Source: Bradyrhizobium diazoefficiens (lineage in GTDB: Bacteria > Pseudomonadota > Alphaproteobacteria > Rhizobiales > Xanthobacteraceae). Taken from it: a stretch of 64,000 bases of DNA. Under the pieces are notes generated by a model. That model worked only from the letters and a program-made list of their open reading frames with translations, was not told where the DNA came from and did not search any database. The stretch spans positions 1 through 64,000 of the forward strand of contig NZ_JAENXS010000007.1 in the NCBI RefSeq assembly GCF_016612535.1. Reading direction: 5' to 3'. The translations under genes and the position numbers were made by a program. This document shows positions 17,901 to 26,135 of this stretch, in pieces; within the stretch, counting starts at the first letter, position 1, and every line of letters starts with the position of its first letter.

Positions 17901-18009
17901 CGCGCAGCGCGTAGCACTTCACGTCGCGCGCGTGCTGGCGATGAGCCTCGATCGCACCGAGACCCAATCCACGACCAATCCCATTGCAAAGGAACCCAGC
18001 CATGGCTGA
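14980..18009 (+). CDS. FAD- and Fe-S-containing 2-hydroxyacid dehydrogenase (YdiJ-like)
   Basis: The 1009-residue protein joins a GlcD-like FAD domain to a GlcF-like iron-sulfur domain. The N-terminal half has the PCMH-type FAD-binding segment 'PRGGGTSQCGQ' and 'GMAGNNSCGGRSLRYG'. The middle has 'HSGEHGDG', typical of D-lactate/glycolate/2-hydroxyglutarate dehydrogenases. The C-terminal half has 'CVSCKACRHECPTG' for a 4Fe-4S cluster, a preceding 'CNNNGACRK' segment, and two CCG motifs ('CCGRTF', 'SCCGMAGAFG'). E. coli YdiJ of similar length oxidises D-2-hydroxyglutarate. It likely oxidises a 2-hydroxyacid at the membrane with electrons to quinone. An ATG at 15031 is an alternative start. glcG-like gene overlaps its end. 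Confidence 0.88.
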   Translation: MNNPSGSEARWIAPGSGMTNATSLERRLRADVTGDVLFDRFSRGRYATDASFYQIVPSGVVVPKTMDEALLALAIARDEGVKVTPRGGGTSQCGQTVNDGLVVDLSKHLNRILSLDVEGRSCVVEPGIVLDDLNRQLKKHGLWFPVDVSTASRATIGGMAGNNSCGGRSLRYGTMRDNTLSMEASLADGTLSRFGEVSRDLSDSDAGDTMRALFRDMLDLGSREADEIAARFPKVQRRVGGYNLDALVPRNARNNMAHLLVGSEGTLAFTTKVELKLWPVIRNKVLGVCHFGSFYEAMDAAQHLVKLKPIAVELVDRTMLALGRDIAMFKPIIHAAIKGDPDAVLVVEFAEEDQADNLQRLKQLGVLMDDLGFAWGNDKRKWGGVVEISEPALQSGIADFRAAGLNVMMSMKQEGKPVSFVEDCAVPLPHLADYTQRLNEIFAKHGTSGTMYAHASEGCLHVRPVLNLKLEKDVKAMRAIAEETFALVREYKGSHSGEHGDGLVRSEFHESIFGERLVADFREVKHRFDPDGVLNPGKIVDAPKMDDRSLFRFKPDYRVADLKTKLDWSAYPGAGGGFQGAVEMCNNNGACRKLEGGVMCPSYRATRNEKDVTRGRANTLRLAISGQLGPDALSSDEMMETLKLCVSCKACRHECPTGVDMAKMKIEVLAARATSHGLTLRDRLVGYLPRYVGLASRFAPIVNLRNNSPLLRKLFERFAGISARRALPAFRSDVFVPPAASVGPETGREVVLFADTFNRIYERENLDAALRVLTAGGYRVHMPKPASGGRPLCCGRTFLSAGLVDEARTELDRLVTAFAPFAARGVPIVGLEPSCLLTLRDELASLRKDDDAKAVGAHALTFEEFLVREAEAGRLQLPLGAVADKAMVHGHCHQKSFGAFKPVEQVLRLVPGLEVETIESSCCGMAGAFGYGADTYDASIEMAELSLLPAVRRADQNTLVVADGTSCRHQIHDGAQRVALHVARVLAMSLDRTETQSTTNPIAKEPSHG

Positions 18010-18430
18010 CCTCACCCTCGACACCGCCCGAAAAATCCTCGACGCCGCTTTGGCAAAGTCCGGCGAGCTGAAGCTGAAGCCGCTGGTCGTCACCATCCTG
18101 GACGCGCGCGGCGTGCTCAAGATCGCAGCGGCGCAGGACGGCACCAGCCTGATGCGCGCCGAGATCGCGCACGGCAAGGCCTATGGCGCGCTCGCCATGG
18201 GCATGGGCTCGCGCGCGCTGTACCAGCGGGCGCAGGAGCAGGCCTATTTCATCGACGCCGTGAACACCATCGCCAAGGGCGCGCTGGTGCCGGTCCCCGG
18301 CGGCGTGCTGATCCTGGACGGCACGACCTTGCTCGGCGCCGTCGGCGTCTCCGGCGACACCTCCGACAATGACGAGGCTTGCGCGGTGGCCGGCATCCAG
18401 GCGGCAGGCCTGAAGGCCAACGCCGGGTAG
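18002..18430 (+). CDS. GlcG/HbpS-family protein
   Basis: A 142-residue protein of the GlcG/HbpS (heme-degrading/cobalamin-type binding) family, recognised from 'LTLDTARKILDAAL', 'VVTILDARG', 'SLMRAEIAHGKAYGAL' and 'VPVPGGVLI...GAVGVSG'. It has no signal peptide, unlike extracellular HbpS. The ATG lies inside the end of the dehydrogenase gene (8-base overlap) with AAAGGAA upstream, so translation is probably coupled. GlcG proteins accompany glycolate-type oxidases (glcDEFG), and the pairing here repeats that. The exact role is unknown. Confidence 0.88.
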   Translation: MADLTLDTARKILDAALAKSGELKLKPLVVTILDARGVLKIAAAQDGTSLMRAEIAHGKAYGALAMGMGSRALYQRAQEQAYFIDAVNTIAKGALVPVPGGVLILDGTTLLGAVGVSGDTSDNDEACAVAGIQAAGLKANAG

Positions 18431-18566
18431 CTCGTCTTCCGGAACGCACCACCTGGCGCGCGCCGACGAATGACGTCAGGCGAGAAACCCGATTCTGCCT
18501 TGATACAGCTGTTTTGCCCGACGGAGCAAGCCATTTTCGGTAAGACCGAAAATTCTTAGGGCGTTT

Positions 18567-18600
18567 CAACCCCATCTCTACTGTGCATGGGGTTGTTTTT
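18567..18600 (+). terminator. Intrinsic terminator after the GlcG-like gene
   Basis: A perfect 9-bp stem CAACCCCAT / ATGGGGTTG with an 11-base loop is followed directly by TTTTT. Confidence 0.85.
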
Positions 18601-18605
18601 CGATT

Positions 18606-19388
18606 TCACTTTCCCGTCCAGATCGGCTTCCGCTTCTCGCCGAACGCCTTCAGCCCCTCCTTGGCGTCTTCGGTCATCGCGAGCAGTGCGATCTGGCTTT
18701 CGGTGTAGGCGATGCTCTCGTCGAACGACATCGCGGCGATGGCACGCATGGCGTATTTGCCGCGGCGGATCGCGGTCGGGGATTTGTCGACGATGCGGCC
18801 GATCAGCCAGTCGACCTTGGCATCGAGCTCGGCCGTGGACACGACGTAGTTGAGCAGGCCTGCGCCGAGCGCGGCTTGCGCGTCGAAGGGTTCACCGGTG
18901 AGCGCCCATTCGTTGACGAGACGCGGCGGCGCGATTCTCTGCAACAGGCTCAGCACCTGCATCGGAAACACGCCGACCTTCACCTCCGGCAGGCCGAAGA
19001 TGACGTGATCGGCCGCAACCGCCATGTCGGTCATGCACAACAGACCCATGCCGCCGGCCATGCAGACGCCGCCGACGCGCGCGATCGCAGGCTTCGTCGC
19101 GTTCTGCGACAGGCGCAACAGATCGGCATAGTCGACATTCGGCCTGGAATGATCCATCGCGAAAGCCGCACCGGAATTCTGCAAATCGGCGCCGGCGCAG
19201 AACGCCTTGTCGCCCGCGCCGGTCAGCACGATCACGCGGACATCCTTGTCCTCATGCGCCTCGCGATAGCCGCGTGTGATGCCGGCGATCACATCGCCGT
19301 TCAGCGCGTTGCGTTTCTCGGGCCGGTTGATGGTGATCCAGAACGCCTGCCCGCGCTTCTCGGTGATGACGCCTGTGGTGTCGGTCAT
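18606..19388 (-). CDS. Enoyl-CoA hydratase/isomerase family protein
   Basis: A 260-residue crotonase-fold protein with 'RPEKRNAL' at the N-terminus and oxyanion-hole segments 'GDKAFCAGADLQ' and 'GVCMAGGMGLL'. One catalytic glutamate is replaced (GGMGL instead of GG-x-E-L) but the 'LPEVKVG' glutamate is retained, a pattern seen in isomerases and hydratases with altered specificity. ATG 19388 has GGAAG upstream; the open frame to 19547 lacks a better start. It faces the dehydrogenase operon across a terminator and stands alone. Confidence 0.85.
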   Translation of the reverse strand: MTDTTGVITEKRGQAFWITINRPEKRNALNGDVIAGITRGYREAHEDKDVRVIVLTGAGDKAFCAGADLQNSGAAFAMDHSRPNVDYADLLRLSQNATKPAIARVGGVCMAGGMGLLCMTDMAVAADHVIFGLPEVKVGVFPMQVLSLLQRIAPPRLVNEWALTGEPFDAQAALGAGLLNYVVSTAELDAKVDWLIGRIVDKSPTAIRRGKYAMRAIAAMSFDESIAYTESQIALLAMTEDAKEGLKAFGEKRKPIWTGK

Positions 19389-19519
19389 GACGCAGCTTCC
19401 TTGCTCCCGGTTTGCAGCCATTTGCGGCAGCCGGGGTGCGAGGTGCAAGGGCAATCTGCCAGGAGGCGACGCTTTAGCGCATCGACGCAAATTTGCGCGC
19501 GATCGAGCGCGGGCGCGGC

Positions 19520-21610
19520 TCAGGCCGCGACCGCTTTCCGGATCCATACCTTGTTGTCGTGGAACGCAGCCCCGCCGATCGGCGCGACGGCCTCGGCCCC
19601 CGTCAACATGTTGATGCCGCGGCCACCGATATGATTCTTGTTCGGGTGCACGGACTCCGCGATCAGCACACCCCGTCGCACGCCCTCGAACAACACAGCA
19701 ATCAGCGTAGTCTCACCGCGGGTGTTGCCGAGCGTCACGGCGTCGCCGTCGGCAATGTCGAGGGCGGCCGCATCCAGCGGATGGATCATCACGCTCGCCT
19801 TGCCCTCGCGCGCCTGCGAAGACGGGGTCTCGTTGAAGGTGGTGTTGAGGAAGCTGCGCGACGGGCTGGTCGCAAGCCGGAATGGATGGGCCTTGTTGGT
19901 GCGCTCAATCACGGCCCAGTGGTCCGGCAGCGACGGCATCTTGTCGAACTCGCCCATCATCAAGCCGAACGGTGGATTTGCCCAGTCGGCCTTGAAGTGG
20001 AATTTCTTGTCGGCGTGGGCAAAGCCGTCGAGATAATGCGCGGTGCGAAAGTCAGGCTGGAGGTCGCGCCAGATGTCGGCCTCGAGGCTCGCGATGTCGC
20101 CATGGTCGCTCAGCTTCAGCGTCGCGTCGATCAATTCGCGCGGCGTCATCTCGAAACCCCGGTGTTTCGCGCCAAGCCGCGGCGCCAGCGCCTGCAACAC
20201 CTCGTGATTGGAACGGCACTCGCCCGGAGGGTCGATCAGCTTCGGCCCGACCGAGATGTGCTGGTGTCCGCCACCGTAATAGAGGTCGTCATGCTCCATG
20301 AACATGGTGGCCGGCAGCACGATGTCGGCCATCTGCGCCGTCTCGGTCATGAACTGCTCGTGCACCGCGACGAACAGATCCTCACGCGCAAACCCCTGCC
20401 GGACCAGCGCCTGCTGCGGCGCGACCGTCATCGGGTTGGTGTTCTGGATCAGCATCGCCTTCACCGGGCCCTTGCCTTGCAGGGCCTCGGCATCGCCGGT
20501 GAGGATGCGTCCGATCTGCGACTGGTCGAGCGCGCGCGTGGTCTTGTCGATCGCGTCGTGGCCTTCGATGATGGATTCGTTGAAGTGCCACAGCGCGTAA
20601 TTGTTGAAGAAGGCACCACCGCCCTCGTACTGCCAGGCGCCGGTCACCGCCGGAATGCAGTTCGCCGCATGCATCTGTGTCGCGCCGTTGCGCGAGCGCG
20701 TGAAACCGTAGCCGAGACGAAGGAAGGTCCGCTTGGTCTCGCCGACGGCCTTGGCAAAGGCCTCGATCTCCGCCACCGGTACGCCAGAGATCGCCGAAGC
20801 CCATTCCGGCGTGCGCGTCTTCAGATGCGCCTCGAGCTCATCCGGGCAATCGGTGTACTTGTCCATATAGGCGCGATCGGCATGGCCGTCGCGAAACAGG
20901 ACATGCATCACGCCGCAGGCAAACGCACCGTCAGTGCCGGGCCGCAGCAGGATCTTGATGTCAGCCTGCTTCATCGTCTCGTTGTCGTAGATGTCGATAG
21001 CCGCGATCTTGGCGCCACGCTCCTTGCGGGCCCGCGCGGCGTGCGTCATTACGTTGACCTGGGTGTTGACGGGATTGGTGCCCCAGATCACGACGAGATC
21101 CGACAGCGCCATCTCGCGCGGATCAACGCCGGCGATCCTGCCGGTGCCGACGGCATAACCGACGCGCGCAATGTTGGCGCAGATGGTCGAATAGAAGCGC
21201 GAATATCTCTTCACATGCGTCAGCCGGTTGAGACCGTCACGCATCACCAGCCCCATCGTGCCGGCGTAATAGTAAGGCCAGATCGATTCCGCGCCGAACT
21301 CGCGCTCGGCCTGATTGAAGCGATGCCCGATCTCGTCGAGCGCCTCGTCCCAGGAAATCCGCGCGAACTGGCCGGAGCCCTTCGCACCGGTGCGGCGCAT
21401 CGGAAACATCACCCGCTCCGGATGATGGATGCGCTCGGCGTAGCGCGCGACCTTGGCGCAGACCACGCCGGCCGTATAGGTCTGCTTTTTCGAGCCGCGG
21501 ACACGCCCGATGCTGCGGCCTTCGACCACCTCGATATCGAGCGCGCAAGCCGACGGGCAGTCGTGCGGACAGGTGGAGTGGCGGATCTCGATCTTGGCGT
21601 GCTGGTTCAT
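19520..21610 (-). CDS. Molybdopterin oxidoreductase, DMSO reductase superfamily
   Basis: The 696-residue protein carries an N-terminal 4Fe-4S motif with Cys14, Cys18, Cys22 and Cys51 (CPHDCPSAC...VVCAK), followed by the bis-MGD domains: 'RISWDEALDEI', 'VIWGTNPVNTQ', 'QNTNPMTVAP' and a C-terminal dinucleotide-binding domain ('VHPNKNHIGG'). It has no twin-arginine signal, so it is likely cytoplasmic. The Mo ligand may be the cysteine in 'YSTICANIARVG' near residue 130-145 (inference). No small subunit is adjacent. The start is uncertain: ATG 21610 has no Shine-Dalgarno sequence and ATG 21652 is also in frame. Substrate unknown. Confidence 0.85.
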   Translation of the reverse strand: MNQHAKIEIRHSTCPHDCPSACALDIEVVEGRSIGRVRGSKKQTYTAGVVCAKVARYAERIHHPERVMFPMRRTGAKGSGQFARISWDEALDEIGHRFNQAEREFGAESIWPYYYAGTMGLVMRDGLNRLTHVKRYSRFYSTICANIARVGYAVGTGRIAGVDPREMALSDLVVIWGTNPVNTQVNVMTHAARARKERGAKIAAIDIYDNETMKQADIKILLRPGTDGAFACGVMHVLFRDGHADRAYMDKYTDCPDELEAHLKTRTPEWASAISGVPVAEIEAFAKAVGETKRTFLRLGYGFTRSRNGATQMHAANCIPAVTGAWQYEGGGAFFNNYALWHFNESIIEGHDAIDKTTRALDQSQIGRILTGDAEALQGKGPVKAMLIQNTNPMTVAPQQALVRQGFAREDLFVAVHEQFMTETAQMADIVLPATMFMEHDDLYYGGGHQHISVGPKLIDPPGECRSNHEVLQALAPRLGAKHRGFEMTPRELIDATLKLSDHGDIASLEADIWRDLQPDFRTAHYLDGFAHADKKFHFKADWANPPFGLMMGEFDKMPSLPDHWAVIERTNKAHPFRLATSPSRSFLNTTFNETPSSQAREGKASVMIHPLDAAALDIADGDAVTLGNTRGETTLIAVLFEGVRRGVLIAESVHPNKNHIGGRGINMLTGAEAVAPIGGAAFHDNKVWIRKAVAA

Positions 21611-21845
21611 GACCAATTTCGTAACACCAAAATACCGGGCAGCCGAGGGCATTTATCCGGCAATGCCCATGCAAAATGCTCAAACCATGCGCGCGACCTG
21701 GTTCCTGCCGCGACTGCGAAATGCCCCTCGGTCACACCGAAACCAGCCCGGTATTCCGGCCGGAATCGACTTTCTGAGGCGTCGACAGCCCGCGTGCGCT
21801 GCCGCTACAGTGCCGGCCAATAAGAACGACATGAGGGAGGTGGGC

Positions 21846-22820
21846 GTGACGGCTCGACGATTGATGCTGGCGCTGGCCGCCAGCCTGCTCACGATAGTCT
21901 CCGCAAGCCCCTCCCTCGCACAGGATTACCCCGCGCACGCGGTCCGGATCGTCGTGCCGTTCGGCGCCGGCGGGCCGGCCGATGTCGCGGCTCGCCTGAT
22001 CGGCAATGCGCTCCAGGAGCGATTTGGCCAGCCCTTCGTGGTCGAGAACCGCAGTGGCGCTGGCGGCGTCATCGGCACGGTCGAGGCGGCGAAGTCGCCG
22101 GCCGACGGCTACACATTGCTGATGATGTCCAACACCCAGACTGCAAATGAATCGCTGCTGACGCCGGAGCAGCGCAAATACGATCTGATGCGCGACCTCG
22201 CGCCGATCACGCCGGTGAACTATTCCGATCTCGTCATCGTGGTGAACCCACAGGTCGCCGCGAAGACATTGCAGGAGTTCATCGCGCTCGCCAAGGCGCA
22301 GCCGGGCAAACTGAACTACGCCTCCTCCGGCCAGGGCACGCCGTACCACATGGCCGGCGAGCTGTTCAAAGCCATGGCCGGGATCGACATCGTCCACGTC
22401 CCCTACCGCAACAGCGGCGAGGCGCGCAGCGGCGTGATCGGCGGCCAGGTGCAGATGATGATCGACGCGGTGCCGGCGATGGCGCCGAACATCGGAGAGA
22501 ACCAGGTCCGCGCGCTCGCGACCACCGGCAAGCAGCGCTCGGCGGTGCTGCCGAACGTGCCGACTGCCGGCGAGGCCGGTGTGGCAGGCTATGAGGCGAC
22601 GATCTGGCTTGGCTTGATGGCGCCGGCGGGCACGCCGAAGCCTGTCATCGACAAGCTCAACGCTGCCGTGAACGCGATGGTGAAGCGGCCCGACATCGTC
22701 AAGCTCTGGACCGACCAGGGTGCCGTACCCATGTCGATGTCGCCCGAGGAGTTCGAAAAGTTCCTGCGCGGCGACATCGCGAAATGGGCCGATGTCGTCA
22801 AGAAGTTCGACAAGTCCTGA
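21846..22820 (+). CDS. Orphan Bug/TctC-family periplasmic binding protein
   Basis: A 324-residue binding protein with a signal peptide ('LMLALAASLLTIVSASPSLAQ' in part, cleavage after residue about 24) and the family segments 'YPAHAVRIVVPFGAGGPAD' (in part) and 'VENRSGAGG'. GTG 21846 is chosen because GAGGGAGG lies five bases upstream; an ATG at 21831 overlaps that site. No TctAB membrane pair is nearby. It leads an apparent operon with the molybdenum hydroxylase genes, suggesting it captures that enzyme's substrate, perhaps an N-heteroaromatic acid (inference). Confidence 0.87.
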   Translation: MTARRLMLALAASLLTIVSASPSLAQDYPAHAVRIVVPFGAGGPADVAARLIGNALQERFGQPFVVENRSGAGGVIGTVEAAKSPADGYTLLMMSNTQTANESLLTPEQRKYDLMRDLAPITPVNYSDLVIVVNPQVAAKTLQEFIALAKAQPGKLNYASSGQGTPYHMAGELFKAMAGIDIVHVPYRNSGEARSGVIGGQVQMMIDAVPAMAPNIGENQVRALATTGKQRSAVLPNVPTAGEAGVAGYEATIWLGLMAPAGTPKPVIDKLNAAVNAMVKRPDIVKLWTDQGAVPMSMSPEEFEKFLRGDIAKWADVVKKFDKS

Positions 22821-22828
22821 GGCCGGGC

Positions 22829-23299
22829 ATGGCCACCATCCAATTCCAGCTCAACGGCGTAGCGGCTTCCGTGGATACCGACCCCGATCAGGCGCTACTC
22901 GATGTACTGCGCGGCCGGCTCGGCATCACCAGTCCGCATTTCGGTTGCGGAGCCGGTGAATGCGGGGCCTGTTACGTGATGGTCGGCGACCGCGCAATGG
23001 CCTCCTGCGACATGCCGATGTGGTCGGTGGCAACCAAGGACGTCGTCACGGTGGAGGGCCTCGGGGCAGTCGAGCATCCGCATCCGCTGCAACGCGCTTT
23101 CATCTCCGAACAGGCGATGCAATGCGGCTATTGCGTCTCGGGGATCCTGATCAGCGCGGCGGCGCTGCTCAGGCGCAATCCCTCGCCGACGGAAGCCGAT
23201 GTCAGAACCGCACTCGATCGCAATCTGTGCCGCTGCGGATCGCACAATCGCATGGTCCGCGCCGTGCTCCGGGCGGCATCGGAGATGGCAATGTCATGA
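22829..23299 (+). CDS. Molybdenum hydroxylase small subunit, two [2Fe-2S] clusters
   Basis: The 156-residue protein is a full-length small subunit of the xanthine oxidase family. The N-terminal plant-ferredoxin-type cluster uses Cys40, Cys45, Cys48 and Cys60 (GCGAGECGAC...C); the helical domain holds the second cluster with Cys99, Cys102, Cys134 and Cys136 (CGYC...CRC). It passes electrons from the Mo site of the next gene's product. ATG starts nine bases after the binding-protein stop, and the stop overlaps the next start (ATGA). Confidence 0.93.
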   Translation: MATIQFQLNGVAASVDTDPDQALLDVLRGRLGITSPHFGCGAGECGACYVMVGDRAMASCDMPMWSVATKDVVTVEGLGAVEHPHPLQRAFISEQAMQCGYCVSGILISAAALLRRNPSPTEADVRTALDRNLCRCGSHNRMVRAVLRAASEMAMS

Positions 23300-25428
23300 G
23301 TGCGCCGTCCCCTGCCCCGAAACTGCCGGTCAGCCTGGCAGCCAATCCAAGACTGTCGTCCTGGGTGAGGTTCACCGGCGAAGGCCGTGTGGCGATCTCG
23401 CCCGGCAAGGTCGAGATTGGCCAGGGCATCGTCACGGCGCTGGCGCAGATCGCGGCGGACGAGCTCGACGTCGAGATCAGCCGCATCGAGATGATCCGCG
23501 CCTCGACCGCGGCAAGCCCGAACGAGGGCGTCACCTCCGGCAGCCTGTCCGTCCAGCAATCCGGCCGCGCGTTGCGCCACGCCTGCGCCGAGGTGCGCCA
23601 ACGCTTCCTCACAGCAGCATCGGAACGTCTTGGCGTCGATGCATCCCTGCTCGGCGTCGATGACGGCACGATCTCGGGCCCGGGTAACGTCAGGACCAGC
23701 TATTGGGAACTGTCGGATGACGTCTCGCTCGATCAGGAAGCCACAGCGGGCACCGTGGCGAAGTCCGCCATCGCACGCAGCGTGGCCGGGCGTTCGATCC
23801 AGCGCGTCGACATTCCCGACAAGGTGTTCGCGCGGCCGCGCTTCATCCATGATCATGCCCTGCCAGGCGTGCTGCATGGGCGCATGCTGCGGCCGGACGT
23901 CTCTGGCGCGAAGCTGATCGCGCTCGACGAAGGAACCGCGCGCGTTGTTTCCGGGCTCGTCGCGATCGTCCGCGACGGCGGCTTTGCGGGCGTCGTTGCC
24001 GACAGCGAGGTCGCGGCGGAAGCCGCACTGAATGCCTTGCGCAAGGGCGCGACCTGGTCAGCTGGCGCGCCGCTGCCCGATCAGGACGATCTGGCTGGCT
24101 TCCTGAGAAGCCAGCCAGTCGAAACCACCGTCATCGACACTCGGCCGGCGGTAGTTTCAGCGAAATCTGCGCGCACCCTGCGCCGGCAATACACCCGTCC
24201 CTATATCGCACACGCCTCGATCGCGCCGTCCTGCGCGATGGCACAATGGGATGGTGATCGTGTTCATGTCTGGACACACAGCCAGGGCGTCTATCTGCTG
24301 CGGGCCGATCTCGCGATCGTGCTGAAGCTGCCGACTGAAAGCATCGTCGTCGAGCACATGGAGGGTGCCGGCTGCTACGGACACAATGCGGCCGATGATG
24401 TCGCGCTCGATGCGGTGTTGCTGGCCAAAGCCGCCGGCGGCCGCCCCGTGCGGGTGCAATGGTCGCGCCACGACGAGATGTCCCATGCGCCATTCGGGGC
24501 GGCCATGGCCATCGAGATCGAGGCTGATCTCGACGCGGACAACGAGATCGTCGGCTGGCGTCATGGGATCTGGAGCAACGGCCATGCGGCGCGGCCGGGA
24601 CGCGCGACGCAGCCCGCACTGCTCGCGGCGACCGAAATCGCAAATCCCTACCCGCGCATGATCTCGACGAATCCGCCGGCGGCCAATGGCGGCGGAGGAG
24701 ATCGCAACTCCGTTCCGCTCTACGACTTCCCGGCTTGGACGATCACGAGCCATCGCTTGCTGACCATGCCGGTGCGCACCTCGGCGCTGCGGACGCTGGG
24801 CGCGCAGGGCAATGTGTTCGCCATCGAGTCCCTGCTCGACGAGATCGCCGTTCTGCGCGGCGAGGACCCGATCGCGTTCCGCCTGCGTCATCTGCGAGAC
24901 GAGCGTGCAAAGGAAGTTATCCGCGCCGCCGCGCGACGCGCCGCGTGGAAGCCGCAGAAGCAAACCGGCATCGGCCACGGTGTGGGCTTTGCGCGCTACA
25001 AGAACACGGGCGCCTATTGCGCCGCAATTGCCGAGATCGAAGGCGCCGACGATATCCGGGTGAAGCGGCTGACGCTCGCGGTCGATGTCGGCGAGGCCAT
25101 CAACCCGGACGGCGTCGTCAACCAGATCGAGGGTGGCACCATCCAGGCGACGAGCTGGGTCCTGAAGGAGTGCGTCCGCTTCGATCGGACGCACATCACA
25201 TCGACCTCCTGGACCGACTATCCAATCCTGACATTCAGCGAGGTTCCGGCGGTTGACGTCGAGATTATCCAGCAGCCGGAGATCGAACCGGTCGGCGCCG
25301 GCGAAGCCGCGCACGGCCCGGTGACGGCGGCCATCGCGAATGCGGTTTACGATAGCCTCGGCGTGCGTGTGCGCGACCTGCCGATCACGCGTGACAAAAT
25401 CATCGCAGCCATGGAGCTCGCATCGTGA
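23296..25428 (+). CDS. Molybdenum hydroxylase large subunit (isoquinoline/nicotinate-type)
   Basis: The 710-residue protein is the Mo-cofactor subunit of an aldehyde oxidase/IorB/NicB-type hydroxylase. The late 'PVGAGEAAHGPVTAAIANA' segment (quoted in part) carries the conserved catalytic glutamate. 'GCYGHNAADD' and 'RTLGAQGNVFAIES' correspond to the two cofactor-binding loops. No FAD subunit is in the operon, so electrons probably leave to a cytochrome or other acceptor, as in nicotinate dehydrogenase-type two-subunit enzymes. There is no Tat signal. ATGA overlap at both ends of the gene indicates coupled translation. Substrate is unknown; N-heterocycles or aldehydes are typical. Confidence 0.87.
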   Translation: MSAPSPAPKLPVSLAANPRLSSWVRFTGEGRVAISPGKVEIGQGIVTALAQIAADELDVEISRIEMIRASTAASPNEGVTSGSLSVQQSGRALRHACAEVRQRFLTAASERLGVDASLLGVDDGTISGPGNVRTSYWELSDDVSLDQEATAGTVAKSAIARSVAGRSIQRVDIPDKVFARPRFIHDHALPGVLHGRMLRPDVSGAKLIALDEGTARVVSGLVAIVRDGGFAGVVADSEVAAEAALNALRKGATWSAGAPLPDQDDLAGFLRSQPVETTVIDTRPAVVSAKSARTLRRQYTRPYIAHASIAPSCAMAQWDGDRVHVWTHSQGVYLLRADLAIVLKLPTESIVVEHMEGAGCYGHNAADDVALDAVLLAKAAGGRPVRVQWSRHDEMSHAPFGAAMAIEIEADLDADNEIVGWRHGIWSNGHAARPGRATQPALLAATEIANPYPRMISTNPPAANGGGGDRNSVPLYDFPAWTITSHRLLTMPVRTSALRTLGAQGNVFAIESLLDEIAVLRGEDPIAFRLRHLRDERAKEVIRAAARRAAWKPQKQTGIGHGVGFARYKNTGAYCAAIAEIEGADDIRVKRLTLAVDVGEAINPDGVVNQIEGGTIQATSWVLKECVRFDRTHITSTSWTDYPILTFSEVPAVDVEIIQQPEIEPVGAGEAAHGPVTAAIANAVYDSLGVRVRDLPITRDKIIAAMELAS

Positions 25429-26123
25429 CCACAGTGAACATCCTGAGCGGCGGCGCGGCGCAAGGCCTGGTGCGCGGCCTCAGCGAGGTCTTCGAGGCGA
25501 AGACCGGATTCGGCATCGACGGCGAATTCGGTGCGGTCGGTGTGATGGCGGACAAGCTGCGCACAAGCACGCCAGCCGATCTCGTGATCCTGACGCACGC
25601 TCTCCTCGCAAAGCTTGCCGCGGAGAAGCTTGTCGTCCCCTCCTCGATCGCCGATGTCGGCCGGGTCGAAACCGCGCTGGCGGTGCGCAGCCGCGATCCC
25701 AGGGTGACCGTGAAGACCGAAACCGATCTGCGCGAGGTCCTGCGCTCCGCGGATGCCATCTACGTTCCCGACACCAAGGCTTCGACGGCAGGCCAGCACG
25801 TTGCAAAAATCCTGGATCAACTCGGCATCGCCTACGAGGTCGCCTCGCGCCTGAAGATCTTTCCGAGCGGCGCAACAGCGATGCGCGAGCTGGCGACGTC
25901 CACCGCTACGAGGCCGATTGGATGCACGCAGGCGACCGAGATCATCGCGACCGACGGCATCGCGCTGTCCGGTTCGTTGCCGCCGGGACGCGAGCTCGTG
26001 ACGATGTACACGGCCGGCGTCGCGGCGCGGGCCGCACATCCGAAGGAAGCGGCGGCGCTGATCGCGCTGCTGACCGGCGCAGATCACAAGGAGCTGCGCC
26101 AGCGCGTGGGCTTCACGAGCTAG
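25425..26123 (+). CDS. ModA-like substrate-binding domain protein without signal peptide
   Basis: The 232-residue protein belongs to the molybdate-binding-protein-like fold (type 2 periplasmic binding domain): 'VNILSGGAAQGLVRGLSEVFE' (in part) and 'GEFGAVGVMADKL' parallel the first ligand loops of ModA. It begins directly with the first beta strand at a GTG that overlaps the previous stop (GTGA), so no export signal is present. Such cytoplasmic forms may bind molybdate, the enzyme's substrate, or act during cofactor insertion; none of these is shown. It ends the four-gene operon and converges with the SDR gene. Confidence 0.75.
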   Translation: MTTVNILSGGAAQGLVRGLSEVFEAKTGFGIDGEFGAVGVMADKLRTSTPADLVILTHALLAKLAAEKLVVPSSIADVGRVETALAVRSRDPRVTVKTETDLREVLRSADAIYVPDTKASTAGQHVAKILDQLGIAYEVASRLKIFPSGATAMRELATSTATRPIGCTQATEIIATDGIALSGSLPPGRELVTMYTAGVAARAAHPKEAAALIALLTGADHKELRQRVGFTS

Positions 26124-26135
26124 ATGCGGATGGTT

